Assembly (NCBI RefSeq): GCF_008329535.1
Contig: NZ_NPKR01000003.1
Span: 124,001-188,000 of the forward strand
DNA: 64,000 bases
Direction of reading: 5' to 3'
Source: Mycolicibacterium sp. P1-18
GTDB taxonomy: Bacteria > Actinomycetota > Actinomycetes > Mycobacteriales > Mycobacteriaceae
Part shown: positions 16,239 through 23,893 of the stretch, in pieces
How positions within the stretch are numbered: the stretch's first letter is position 1
Layout: the number at the start of each line of letters is the position of its first letter
Made by a program: the position numbers and the translations under genes
The notes under the pieces: generated by a model
Told to the model about the DNA's origin: nothing
The model's input: only the letters and a program-made list of their open reading frames with translations
The model's database searches: none

Positions 16239-17147
16239 ATGACGGAACCAGCGAGGCCTGCGGGCGACGACGAGCAGGGCAGCTGGCACGTAGCGGCCGC
16301 GACCCAAGCGTTGTTGGGTGAACGCCCGGTGTGGGACGAGCGGACCGGCACGTTGGTCTTCGTCGACATCGACCGCGGCGAACTGCACCGCTTCAACCCC
16401 GACGACGGCGAATCCGCAGTGTCGGTGGTGGCGGCGTCAGTGGGTTGCGTCGGCCTGCGGGACAACGGCGGCGTGGTGCTGGGCACCGGCGCCGGACTCG
16501 TCCTCGCCGACGCCACCGGAGAGAACCTCGAAGATCCCATCGTGCCTCCGGGCATGACGTCGGCGCACTTCTTCAACGACGGCGCGTGCGATCCCGCGGG
16601 CCGGTTCGTGGCGGGCACGTCCACCGCCGAACGCACCGCCGGGGCGGCCTCGCTCTACAGCTTCGCCCCCGACGGGTCGGTCCGCGTACTGCTACCCGAG
16701 GTGACCGAGTCCAACGGTGTCGCGTGGGGCCGTGACGGGCGGCGAATGTTCTACGTTGACAGCGGGACCCAGGACGTCATGGCATTCGACTACGACCCCG
16801 CCGACGGCACGGCGACCAACGGCGCGATCCTGTTCAGCATCGACGAGCGGGACGGCGTGCCGGACGGACTGATCGTCGACGCCGAGGACACCCTGTGGCT
16901 CGCCCTGTGGGCCGGGCACGGCGTGCGCCGTTACAGGCCCGACGGTGTCCTGTTGTCTCAGATTGCAATTCCCGCCAAGGATGTCACCTGCGCGGCGTTT
17001 GGCGGTTCCGACCTGACGGATCTGTACGTCACCACCTCTCGTGGATACCTCGAACCCGGCGAGGTCGACTCCTACCCTTACGCGGGCGACTTATTCGTCC
17101 TGCGGACCGGCGCGACGGGATGTCCCGCGCTGCGCTACGGCGGCTGA
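16239..17147 (+). CDS. SMP-30/gluconolactonase family lactonase
   Basis: 302 residues from ATG 16239 (MTEPAR) after GGGAAGGG. Six-bladed propeller of the regucalcin/SMP-30 family with the metal ligands visible: Glu28 (LLGERPVWDE), Asn159 (ESNGVAW) and Asp209 (GVPDGLIVDA), plus the FFNDGACDPAGRFVAGT substrate loop near 111-127. These enzymes hydrolyse sugar or other lactones using Ca or Zn. Located 96 bases after the monooxygenase gene, it could open a lactone made by Baeyer-Villiger oxidation. Confidence 0.85.
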   Translation: MTEPARPAGDDEQGSWHVAAATQALLGERPVWDERTGTLVFVDIDRGELHRFNPDDGESAVSVVAASVGCVGLRDNGGVVLGTGAGLVLADATGENLEDPIVPPGMTSAHFFNDGACDPAGRFVAGTSTAERTAGAASLYSFAPDGSVRVLLPEVTESNGVAWGRDGRRMFYVDSGTQDVMAFDYDPADGTATNGAILFSIDERDGVPDGLIVDAEDTLWLALWAGHGVRRYRPDGVLLSQIAIPAKDVTCAAFGGSDLTDLYVTTSRGYLEPGEVDSYPYAGDLFVLRTGATGCPALRYGG

Positions 17148-17177
17148 GCACCGCCGCGGAACTTCGACGGGACCAGC

Positions 17178-17786
17178 TCACTCCTCGCCGACGCCGATCC
17201 CGACCAGCGGCAGGAACACCGTGTCCACGATCTCCTCGATGGCCTGGTCGGTGAGGGGCGTCATCGTGAACAGCACGTCGTGGCGGATCAGGTCGACGGG
17301 CAACTGTGCGATGCGACCCGTGATCTGATCGGGCCGGACCTCGCCACGGGCGACGGCACGGGCGACGAGTTCGTCCATGGTCGCGCCGCGCTCGCCCTCG
17401 AGCAGGGCGCGGAGATCTGCCAGGGTGGTGGCGGTGTCGCGGTAGAAGCCGCCGAGCCGGGTGACGACGGTGACCGCGAGGTGGCCGCGTTGACTGTTGG
17501 CCTGGCGCAGCAGGTCGATCACGTCGGCGCGCAGGCTTCCGTTGTCCGGCACGACGATCGGGTTCTTCGTCATCGCGGCGACCAGCGCGGCGTGCACCAA
17601 TTCCGGCTTCCCCGGCCAACGGCGATACAGCACCGCGCGACTGGTGCCGGCCCGGGCGGCCACGCCGTCGACGGTGAAGTCGTCATAGCCACGCTCGTCG
17701 AGTTCGTCCCAGGCCGCGGTCAACAACGCGTTCTCCAACGCGGGACCGCGGCGACGCTGCGGACTCGCATCGGCGTTAAGAGACAT
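17178..17786 (-). CDS. TetR family transcriptional regulator
   Basis: 202 residues from ATG 17786 (MSLNAD); a longer frame to 17855 would start inside the divergent promoter. HTH at about 15-62 (ALENALLTAAWDELDERGYDDF, then DGVAARAGTSRAVLYRRWPGKPEL), followed by a ligand domain with a TetR_C_11-type LGGFYRDTATTLADLRALL helix. Divergent from the flavin monooxygenase gene 71 bases away, its likely target. It converges on the lactonase gene ending at 17147. Confidence 0.9.
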   Translation of the reverse strand: MSLNADASPQRRRGPALENALLTAAWDELDERGYDDFTVDGVAARAGTSRAVLYRRWPGKPELVHAALVAAMTKNPIVVPDNGSLRADVIDLLRQANSQRGHLAVTVVTRLGGFYRDTATTLADLRALLEGERGATMDELVARAVARGEVRPDQITGRIAQLPVDLIRHDVLFTMTPLTDQAIEEIVDTVFLPLVGIGVGEE

Positions 17787-17819
17787 TGCGTTTCCTAAGT
17801 GTCGTCGGTACGGTCCTTT

Positions 17820-17836
17820 AGATACACGATGAATCT
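17820..17836. promoter_or_regulatory. TetR operator candidate
   Basis: Dyad with short arms AGAT and ATCT around nine bases, in the 71-base divergent region between the TetR gene and the monooxygenase gene, just before the GGAGGAGG ribosome site. The arms are short, so this is tentative. Confidence 0.3.
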
Positions 17837-17857
17837 TATCTCGGAGGAGGCTCACCG

Positions 17858-18961
17858 ATGCGCATTCTGATTTGCGGCGCGGGCATGGCGGGACTGTCCG
17901 CCGGCATCACCCTGGGTAACACCGGGCATGACGTCACCATCGTCGAACGCGCGCAACATCTTCGAGTCAACGGATCTCCCATCGACATCCGCGGCGACTC
18001 GCTCGCGGTGGCGCGACGCATGGGCATCCTCGGGGACATCGCGGCCCTCAGCGTCGACATGACGCAGCGCGGCTGTTTCGTCGACGGCAACGGCGACACG
18101 GTGGCCGACCTGCCACTCGACGAGATCAACGACACCCCTGACGACGTCGAGATCCCACGGCAGGACCTGGCGCACGTGCTTCGCGGCGCGCTCGGGCCGT
18201 CCGTGCGGTTGACGTTCAGCGAGTCCGTCGCCGACCTGCACGACGACGGGCACGGCGTCGACGTCGTCTTCGCCTCCGGCACGCGGGACCGCTACGACCT
18301 GGTTGTGGGCGCCGACGGTCTGCACTCCGCCACCCGCCGCATGGTCTTCGGGCCCGAGCGCACGTACGTGCGTCACCTCGGCTTCTACACCGCCCTGGCG
18401 AATCTGCCGGATTACCAGTCGACCGGCGCACCCAACCCGATCTACAACTACCCGCGGCACATGGCGGGGATCGTCACCTATCGCGACGTCGCGTTGGCCG
18501 TACTGAGCTTCCGATCGCCCTGGATCGACTACGACTACCAGGACCTCGACGCGCAGAAGCGCATTCTCATTGACGAATTCGGGAGCCACGACCGGTGGCG
18601 GGTGCCCGAACTGCTCGACGCGGCATGCCACGACCCCGACCTGTACTTCGACTCCGTGAGCCAAGTCGACATGCCGTCGTGGCACCGCGGACGGGTGGTC
18701 CTCGTCGGCGACGCGGCACATTGCGCGTCCCCGCTGTCCGGGCGTGGGACCAGCCTGGCCCTGACCGGGACTTGGCTCCTGGCAACGGCATTGGCGGAGC
18801 CAGGGAATGATCTGGATGCGGCCTTCGCGCAGTACGAGCACGAACAACGCCCGCACGTGACATACGCGCAGGGCACGGTGGGTGCCGGCGGGGACCTTCT
18901 AATGCCCGTCACCCAGGAGGCCATCGAGGCGCGCAATCTCAAGCTGGCCCACACCGGCTGA
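17858..18961 (+). CDS. FAD-dependent monooxygenase (PHBH/TetX type)
   Basis: 367 residues, ATG 17858 after GGAGGAGG. Class A flavoprotein hydroxylase: dinucleotide motif GAGMAG (7-12) and the ribose Glu in VTIVERAQ, the DG motif in VVGADGLHSATRR (about 150), and the second FAD motif RVVLVGDAAHCASPLSG near 285. These enzymes insert one oxygen of O2 using NAD(P)H; substrates range from phenols to antibiotics. Divergently controlled by the TetR gene at 17178, a common arrangement for inducible detoxification. Confidence 0.85.
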   Translation: MRILICGAGMAGLSAGITLGNTGHDVTIVERAQHLRVNGSPIDIRGDSLAVARRMGILGDIAALSVDMTQRGCFVDGNGDTVADLPLDEINDTPDDVEIPRQDLAHVLRGALGPSVRLTFSESVADLHDDGHGVDVVFASGTRDRYDLVVGADGLHSATRRMVFGPERTYVRHLGFYTALANLPDYQSTGAPNPIYNYPRHMAGIVTYRDVALAVLSFRSPWIDYDYQDLDAQKRILIDEFGSHDRWRVPELLDAACHDPDLYFDSVSQVDMPSWHRGRVVLVGDAAHCASPLSGRGTSLALTGTWLLATALAEPGNDLDAAFAQYEHEQRPHVTYAQGTVGAGGDLLMPVTQEAIEARNLKLAHTG

Positions 18962-19099
18962 CCCGTGGCCGTCGCCCGACACGGCTCAGAGCCAGCGCGG
19001 CGACCGGAAATTAACGGGCTGGCGAAGGAATCACTGCGCGTGCGACGGTGGGGTTGGCAACGAGCAGGGGGGCGGCATGAGTGGCGTGACGGAGCGTCG

Positions 19100-19828
19100 A
19101 TGATGTACCGAATCGCGGTCGTCGTCGGCCCCTTGCTTGCGGCAGCGACGGCGGTGCTGTACGCCTTCGCGGCGGTGGTTCTGGTCGTCGTCGGCAACGA
19201 GTGGCGCCACGCGACGATGTTCGCCAGCTGGACCCTCTGCGCGGCCGGATTGGCCATCGGCTCAGGGAGATACGGGTCGGAGGCGATGACCCCGCGAGTC
19301 GACGTCGACGGCCACGGCACGACCTTTCGTCCCGATCGCCTCGTCGACGTCGCGCTCGGCTTGGCGGGCGTCGGCTCCCTCGTCTACTTCGCGTACATGC
19401 TGACCTCGCCGTCGCGCGTCGCCACGGGGCCCTTCGCGACGCCAGCCTGGATGGACGACGTGCTGACAGTGGTGTTAACTCTGCTCATCCTCGGGATTTG
19501 TCTGTGGCTGTCGGGGTACGTCCGTTGGGGCGCCAGCAAGGTCCTTCGCTTGACGCCGCGCGGTGTCGAGATGGGACAACTCGGCCAACGAAGGCACGTC
19601 AGTTGGGGTGACGTCCGCAGCGTCACCGACAAGCTTCCACGGGCACGCAAGCGCACCCCTTCGTCGATCGTGGTGCTCACCTCCAGGGGGAAGACCCTTC
19701 ACCTCACCACCAATACGTTCACCGCCGACGGCGCCACCATTCGAGATCTCGTCGAGTTCTATTGGAAGAACCCCGCGGCGAGAGTCGAACTCACCACCGG
19801 CGGCGTCTCGACGGATCGGCAGCCGTGA
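19100..19828 (+). CDS. Membrane protein with PH-like C-terminal domain, paralogue 1
   Basis: 242 residues from ATG 19100 after GGAGC. Four predicted membrane helices (about 5-27, 32-52, 75-100, 118-140) are separated by a loop with GTTFRPDR, followed by a cytosolic domain of about 95 residues (VLRLTPRGVEMGQLGQ, then SWGDVRSVTDK) with the pattern of bacterial PH domains. It shares this layout, GTTFRP and LV-FYW-NP with the next gene, so the two are tandem duplicates. An 8-codon frame 19077-19103 overlaps the start. Function unknown. Confidence 0.7.
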   Translation: MMYRIAVVVGPLLAAATAVLYAFAAVVLVVVGNEWRHATMFASWTLCAAGLAIGSGRYGSEAMTPRVDVDGHGTTFRPDRLVDVALGLAGVGSLVYFAYMLTSPSRVATGPFATPAWMDDVLTVVLTLLILGICLWLSGYVRWGASKVLRLTPRGVEMGQLGQRRHVSWGDVRSVTDKLPRARKRTPSSIVVLTSRGKTLHLTTNTFTADGATIRDLVEFYWKNPAARVELTTGGVSTDRQP

Positions 19829-20577
19829 CTCGAATCCAACCGAAGACATTCGCGGTCGTGTCGGTCGCGGTCATCGTCACCAGCGCAGGCCTTGCCGTTT
19901 CTTCGGTCGTGACGGCAGTAGGCGGTCAGCCATCCCTGTCATTCGCGCTGTTGTCGGCGATCTGGGCGTTCCTTGGCTTCTGGGGCGTGTTGTTCAGGGT
20001 GTCGGCGATCAGCGCGGCACCACGTCTGGACACCGACGATGCCGGGACGACGTTTCGGCCCGGCCGCACGTGGGATGTGCTGCAGATCGTCGTGTTGGGA
20101 GTTCAGTCCTGCTACGCCGGGTTCTTTCTGGCGATGTGGGTCTGGCAGTTCTCGACGGCGGGGCTCTCGCCGATAGAGCGACCTTCGATGCTGTTCATCG
20201 GCGCCGTTGTCCCCCTAGCACTGATCCCATTTTTCGCAACGCTCTTCTGGGGACGGTGGCGCTTGGGCGCTTTCGCCTACCTTCGCATGACACCCGACGG
20301 CATTCAATTGTCGGCCGGTCCGTGGCTGCGATCGATTGCGTGGGAGCAGGTCTCGGACGTCACGAACGGTGGCGGCGGCCTGGGATATGCGCGCTCGGTC
20401 ATGGTGGTCGCGGCAACCAGTGGTAGGCGACGCGTGTTCGAAGCCGCGATGTTCAGCCCTGGTGGCCGAGCGCTGCAAGGCCTCGTCCGGTTCTACTGGA
20501 GAAACCCTGGATTTCGCGATGAACTCGTCAATGGTGCCGTCGCGGATCGCTTCGCGGAGAGCTTGGCCCGCGTGTGA
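19825..20577 (+). CDS. Membrane protein with PH-like C-terminal domain, paralogue 2
   Basis: 250 residues from GTG 19825, overlapping the preceding stop (GTGA). Same architecture as paralogue 1: four helices, GTTFRPGR in the first loop, then a PH-like domain (YLRMTPDGIQLSAGPWLRS, AWEQVSDVTNG) and the end motif LVRFYWRNPGFRDEL. Translational coupling suggests equimolar production and perhaps a heteromer. No known pathway partner lies nearby. Confidence 0.7.
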   Translation: MTRIQPKTFAVVSVAVIVTSAGLAVSSVVTAVGGQPSLSFALLSAIWAFLGFWGVLFRVSAISAAPRLDTDDAGTTFRPGRTWDVLQIVVLGVQSCYAGFFLAMWVWQFSTAGLSPIERPSMLFIGAVVPLALIPFFATLFWGRWRLGAFAYLRMTPDGIQLSAGPWLRSIAWEQVSDVTNGGGGLGYARSVMVVAATSGRRRVFEAAMFSPGGRALQGLVRFYWRNPGFRDELVNGAVADRFAESLARV

Positions 20578-20602
20578 CGACCAAGGCCCCACGTTCTGCG
20601 GA

Positions 20603-20619
20603 GTGCCCGGTCAGGGCAC
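20603..20619. terminator. Stem-loop between convergent genes
   Basis: Perfect 6-bp stem GTGCCC/GGGCAC with a 5-base loop, in the 33-base gap between the convergent membrane protein and TetR genes and reaching into the TetR stop. No U-rich tract follows on either strand, as is common for mycobacterial terminator-like hairpins. Confidence 0.4.
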
Positions 20620-21213
20620 GTCGGGCGGCGGCTGCGGCAGAGGGTGCGCGCCGTCGGGGCGTAGCCCGTCGAAGATGATCGCAAGATACCGCTGCCATAG
20701 CAGTGGGGCTGGGGCAGTGGCGTTTTCGACGATGTGAATGGGTGCGCACATCATGAGGAAGACGTCGGTCTCGGTGATGTCGGCCCGGATGGCACCTGAT
20801 TTGCGCGCCCGGTCGACCAACGTCTCGAGATGCACGTGCAACGCGTCGAGGACCTCGGCCACCCTGGGATCACCGACGCTGGCGCACTGTAGGAACGTCA
20901 GATCGTGCCGTTGGCGTTGATCGGCGGCGACGGTGAGGAACTCCAACAGCGCAGCGCCGGCATCCGGTGAGTCGGCCAGTCGCCGCGCGGCGTCGGCCAG
21001 CACGGCGATGTGACCACTGACGATGGCGGCGATCAAGTCCTCCTTGGTCGGGAAGTGCCGAAAGACCGTGCCCTTCGCCACCCCGGCCCGCCGCGCGATG
21101 TCCGCGATCGACGCGGACGCGCCGCGTTCGGCGAACTCGTCCTCCGCCGCGGCCAACAACGAGGCGCGGTTGCGGGCCGCATCCACGCGGATCGGCCGAT
21201 CGGTCGTCGTCAC
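20611..21213 (-). CDS. TetR family transcriptional regulator
   Basis: 200 residues from GTG 21213 (VTTTDRPIRVD). An ATG at 21246 in frame lies inside the operator at 21227-21250 and is less likely. HTH at about 15-55 (NRASLLAAAEDEFAERGASA, then IADIARRAGVAKGTVFRHFPTKEDL); the C-terminal domain has TFLQCASVGDPRVAEVLDALH, typical of TetR_C_16/SbtR-like regulators. It faces the SDR gene at 21323 across two near-identical 24-bp palindromes. Confidence 0.88.
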   Translation of the reverse strand: MTTTDRPIRVDAARNRASLLAAAEDEFAERGASASIADIARRAGVAKGTVFRHFPTKEDLIAAIVSGHIAVLADAARRLADSPDAGAALLEFLTVAADQRQRHDLTFLQCASVGDPRVAEVLDALHVHLETLVDRARKSGAIRADITETDVFLMMCAPIHIVENATAPAPLLWQRYLAIIFDGLRPDGAHPLPQPPPDVP

Positions 21214-21226
21214 CCACCCAGGATAC

Positions 21227-21250
21227 CAAGTTGACCGGTCGGTCATCTTG
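21227..21250. promoter_or_regulatory. TetR operator, copy 1
   Basis: 24-bp inverted repeat with arms CAAGTTGACCG and CGGTCATCTTG (10 of 11 positions paired) around GT. It shares the core TGACCG-N2-CGGTCA with copy 2; the centres are 39 bases apart. It sits directly upstream of the TetR coding start. Confidence 0.8.
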
Positions 21251-21265
21251 TGCCAACCTGGGTGA

Positions 21266-21289
21266 CAACATGACCGAACGGTCATGTTG
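21266..21289. promoter_or_regulatory. TetR operator, copy 2
   Basis: 24-bp inverted repeat with perfect 11-bp arms CAACATGACCG and CGGTCATGTTG around AA. An ATG inside it opens the SDR frame at 21284, which argues that the real SDR start is the ATG at 21323. Confidence 0.85.
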
Positions 21290-21322
21290 ACCGCGCAGGA
21301 CGCGAAAGGTGTTGACGGACAG

Positions 21323-22036
21323 ATGAAACTTGACGGTGCCACGGCCCTGGTGACGGGCTCGAACCGGGGAATCGGCCATCACTTCGCCGTGGAGTTGCTA
21401 CGACGCGGAGCCAAGGTCTACGCCACTGCTCGGCGTCCCGAGCTGGTGGACATTCCCGGCGCCGAGGTGGTGGGTCTCGACATCACCGACCAGTCGTCGG
21501 TCGACGCGATCGCCGAGTTGGCGGGCGACGTCGACGTGCTGATCAACAACGCCGCCGACACCGCGGGCGGGAACCTGGTGACCGGCGACATGGCCGGGAT
21601 TCGGTCGGTGCTCGACTCCAACTACTACGGCACGCTGGCGATGATCCGCGCCTTCGCGCCGATCCTCGCGCGCAACGGCGGCGGCGCCATCCTCAACGTC
21701 CTCTCGGCGGTGGCGTGGACCCCCGTCGACGGCAACGCTGCCTACGCAGCCGCGAAGTCGGCGCAGTGGGGTTTGACCAACGGGGTGCGAATCGAGTTGG
21801 CCGCTCAGGGGACTCAGGTGTCGGCCCTCGTACCGGGCTTGATCGGCACGCAGACCCTGTTCGACTACGCCGAACGCCACGGGATCGAATTCGCCGACGG
21901 CGTGGTGATGGATCCCGCCGATCTGGTCCGGTTGGCGCTCGACGGCCTCGAAGCGGGCGAGATCGAGATCTTGGACGCCATGGCCGTCGAGGCCAAGGCG
22001 AGTCTCGCCGGACCACCCCGCGCCTTCGCCATGTAA
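21323..22036 (+). CDS. SDR family oxidoreductase
   Basis: 237 residues from ATG 21323 (MKLDGAT). Cofactor motif GSNRGIG (12-18), LINNAAD near 75, VLSAVAWTPVDGNAAYAAAKSA with catalytic Ser, Tyr and Lys, then VPGLIGTQT. It is a clear paralogue of the SDR at 57439 (shared TRAFAPIL/IRAFAPIL, NGGGA-LNV and LELAAQ segments), each with its own divergent TetR. Almost certainly repressed through the two operators at 21227-21289. Substrate unknown. Confidence 0.9.
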   Translation: MKLDGATALVTGSNRGIGHHFAVELLRRGAKVYATARRPELVDIPGAEVVGLDITDQSSVDAIAELAGDVDVLINNAADTAGGNLVTGDMAGIRSVLDSNYYGTLAMIRAFAPILARNGGGAILNVLSAVAWTPVDGNAAYAAAKSAQWGLTNGVRIELAAQGTQVSALVPGLIGTQTLFDYAERHGIEFADGVVMDPADLVRLALDGLEAGEIEILDAMAVEAKASLAGPPRAFAM

Positions 22037-22092
22037 GGCGAGTCCGCCTGCGGCACTGGAACGTCAGATCAGTCCGCCATCCAGGACGTCGC

Positions 22093-23169
22093 TCACGACT
22101 GGAGGGCGTCGACCACCGCCGCGCCGAGCGCCTGGGTGGTGCCGGCACCGCCCATGTCTGGAGTGAGGGTGTCACCGCCCCGAGCCAGCACTGTTTCGAT
22201 CGCGGCGAGAACGGCGGCCGCGGCGGCGGGCTCGCCGAGGTGTTCGAGCATCAAGGACGCACACCAGATCTGACCGATGGGGTTGGCGACACCCTTGCCC
22301 GCGATGTCGGGGGCGGATCCGTGCACGGGTTCGAACAGGCTGGGGAACCGCCGTTCCGGGTTGATGTTGGCACTCGGTGCGATGCCGATGGTGCCGGTAC
22401 AGGCGGGACCGAGGTCGGACAGGATGTCGCCGAACAGGTTCGACGCGACGACCACGTCGAACCAGTCGGGGTGCATGACGAAGTTCGCCGTGAGGATGTC
22501 GATGTGGTACTTGTCGACGACGACGTCCGGATAGTTGGCGGCCATCGCCTGCACGCGCTCGTCCCAGTACGGCATGGTGATCGAGATGCCGTTGCTCTTG
22601 GTCGCCGAGGTGAGGTGCTTCTTGGGTCGGCTCGCAGCCAGGTCGAAGGCGAACTCGAGGATTCTGTCCACACCGGTGCGGGTCATGACCGTCTCCTGCA
22701 TGACGATCTCGCGGTCGGTGCCCTCGAACATCTTTCCGCCGACGCTGGAGTATTCGCCTTCGGTGTTCTCCCGCACGACGTAGAAGTCGACGTCGCCCGG
22801 TTGGCGGCCGGCCAGCGGGCTGCGGACCCCCGGCATCAACCGGACCGGCCGAAGGTTGACGTATTGGTCGAAGGCACGGCGGAACTGCAGCAGGCTGCCC
22901 CACAGCGACACGTGGTCGGGCACGACGTCCGGCCAGCCGACGGCACCGAAGTAAATGGCGTCGAAGCCCTTGAGCTCGTCGAACCAGTTGTCGGGCAACA
23001 TCTTCCCGTGCTTGACGTAGTACTCGGCGCTGGAGTGGTCGAAGTGTTCGACGTCGAGCGCGAAGTCGAATGCCGCCGCCGCCGCGTCGAGCACGCGGAG
23101 GCCTTCGGGCACGACTTCGCTGCCGATGCCGTCACCGGGGATGACGGCGATGCGATGGGTACTGGTCAT
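22093..23169 (-). CDS. Tartrate/D-malate dehydrogenase (isopropylmalate dehydrogenase family)
   Basis: 358 residues. Beta-decarboxylating dehydrogenase fold: IAVIPGDGIGSEVVPEGL start, FGAVGWPDVVPDHVSLWG, DFYVVRENTEGEYS, the Lys/Asp metal and substrate region DKYHIDILTANFVMHPDWFDVVVASNLFGDILSD, and GSAPDIAGKGVANPIG for NAD binding. The VSLWGSLLQFRR segment favours the tartrate dehydrogenase/D-malate dehydrogenase subgroup (ttuC/dmlA type) over LeuB. It converts D-malate or tartrate to pyruvate or related acids with NAD and Mn or Mg. The TetR gene lies 12 bases upstream, so both are probably one transcript. Confidence 0.85.
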   Translation of the reverse strand: MTSTHRIAVIPGDGIGSEVVPEGLRVLDAAAAAFDFALDVEHFDHSSAEYYVKHGKMLPDNWFDELKGFDAIYFGAVGWPDVVPDHVSLWGSLLQFRRAFDQYVNLRPVRLMPGVRSPLAGRQPGDVDFYVVRENTEGEYSSVGGKMFEGTDREIVMQETVMTRTGVDRILEFAFDLAASRPKKHLTSATKSNGISITMPYWDERVQAMAANYPDVVVDKYHIDILTANFVMHPDWFDVVVASNLFGDILSDLGPACTGTIGIAPSANINPERRFPSLFEPVHGSAPDIAGKGVANPIGQIWCASLMLEHLGEPAAAAAVLAAIETVLARGGDTLTPDMGGAGTTQALGAAVVDALQS

Positions 23170-23181
23170 GACGAACTCCCT

Positions 23182-23766
23182 TCACTCGTGCGGGGTCGAC
23201 GCCACGGGGAGGGCGGCGTCGACGAGGACGGCGGCGATCGCGGCTGCGGTGGCAAAGGTGTCGGCGTCGAGCACGCGGTTGCGGGCCGAGGCGCCGTCCA
23301 ACAGCAGCGCGAGTTGTTCGCCGAGTTGTTCGGGGTTGGCGGCACCGGCCTCGCGCGCGGTCTCGGTGAGCCGCGCCGCGAAGGCCGTCTTGTAGTCGCG
23401 GGCGTGCACGCGTGCCGGGTGGGCCGGGTCGTGGATTTCGACGGCCGCCGCGATGAACGGGCACAGCGGCGCGTGGATGTCGAACGCGGCGAGGAGTCGC
23501 TCCCGCGGCGTGAGGTCGGTGCGGTCGAACACCTCGGGGAGGACGTCGGGGTCGAAGCGGCGTAAGTGTTCGGCGATCAGCTCGTCCTTGCTGGCGAAGT
23601 GCTGGTAGAAGGTGCGCTTGGACACCTGCGCCACCGCACAAAGCTGGTCCAGGCCGGTCGAGTTGATCCCCTGGTCTCGAAACAGTTGTCGCGACGCGGC
23701 AAGGATGCGCTCGCGTGCGCCCCTTCCGCGGCGCAGACCCAACGGCCCCTTCTCCAACTCCGTCAC
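23182..23766 (-). CDS. TetR family transcriptional regulator
   Basis: 194 residues. HTH at about 17-62 (ARERILAASRQLFRDQGINS, LCAVAQVSKRTFYQHFASKDEL); the C-terminal domain includes CPFIAAAVEIHDPAHPARVHARDYK as in AcuR/TetR_C_33-like proteins. It leads a two-gene unit with the tartrate/malate dehydrogenase gene and faces the frameshifted SDR at 23894. It probably controls both directions through the 23767-23893 region. Confidence 0.88.
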   Translation of the reverse strand: MTELEKGPLGLRRGRGARERILAASRQLFRDQGINSTGLDQLCAVAQVSKRTFYQHFASKDELIAEHLRRFDPDVLPEVFDRTDLTPRERLLAAFDIHAPLCPFIAAAVEIHDPAHPARVHARDYKTAFAARLTETAREAGAANPEQLGEQLALLLDGASARNRVLDADTFATAAAIAAVLVDAALPVASTPHE

Positions 23767-23836
23767 CAGCCCAGCCTAGCCCAGTTCGGTACCAATCTGT
23801 GTGCATAGCTTGCGCCATGCACCGGCCTTGGTTACC

Positions 23837-23862
23837 TTAAGCACGCTGATCGGTGTACTTAA
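23837..23862. promoter_or_regulatory. Inverted repeat in divergent TetR/SDR promoter
   Basis: Arms TTAAGCAC and GTACTTAA (7 of 8 paired) around ten bases, between the TetR start (23766) and the SDR start (23894). AT-rich arms in this GC-rich region mark it as a candidate operator or promoter element. Confidence 0.45.
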
Positions 23863-23893
23863 CATTGACGGAGCCAAGGGATTGGAAGAGTTC

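Noticed and set aside
19077..19103. 8-codon frame (MSGVTERR) with a ribosome-like AGGGGGG site overlapping the start of the membrane paralogue
   Set aside because: Could be a leader peptide, but it is short enough to arise by chance and has no attenuation-like structure nearby.
21715..23565. A 616-codon open frame on the plus strand opposite the dehydrogenase and TetR genes
   Set aside because: High-GC shadow frame: the minus strand has two well-conserved genes with family motifs, and the plus product is Arg/Gly/His-rich without any recognisable domain.
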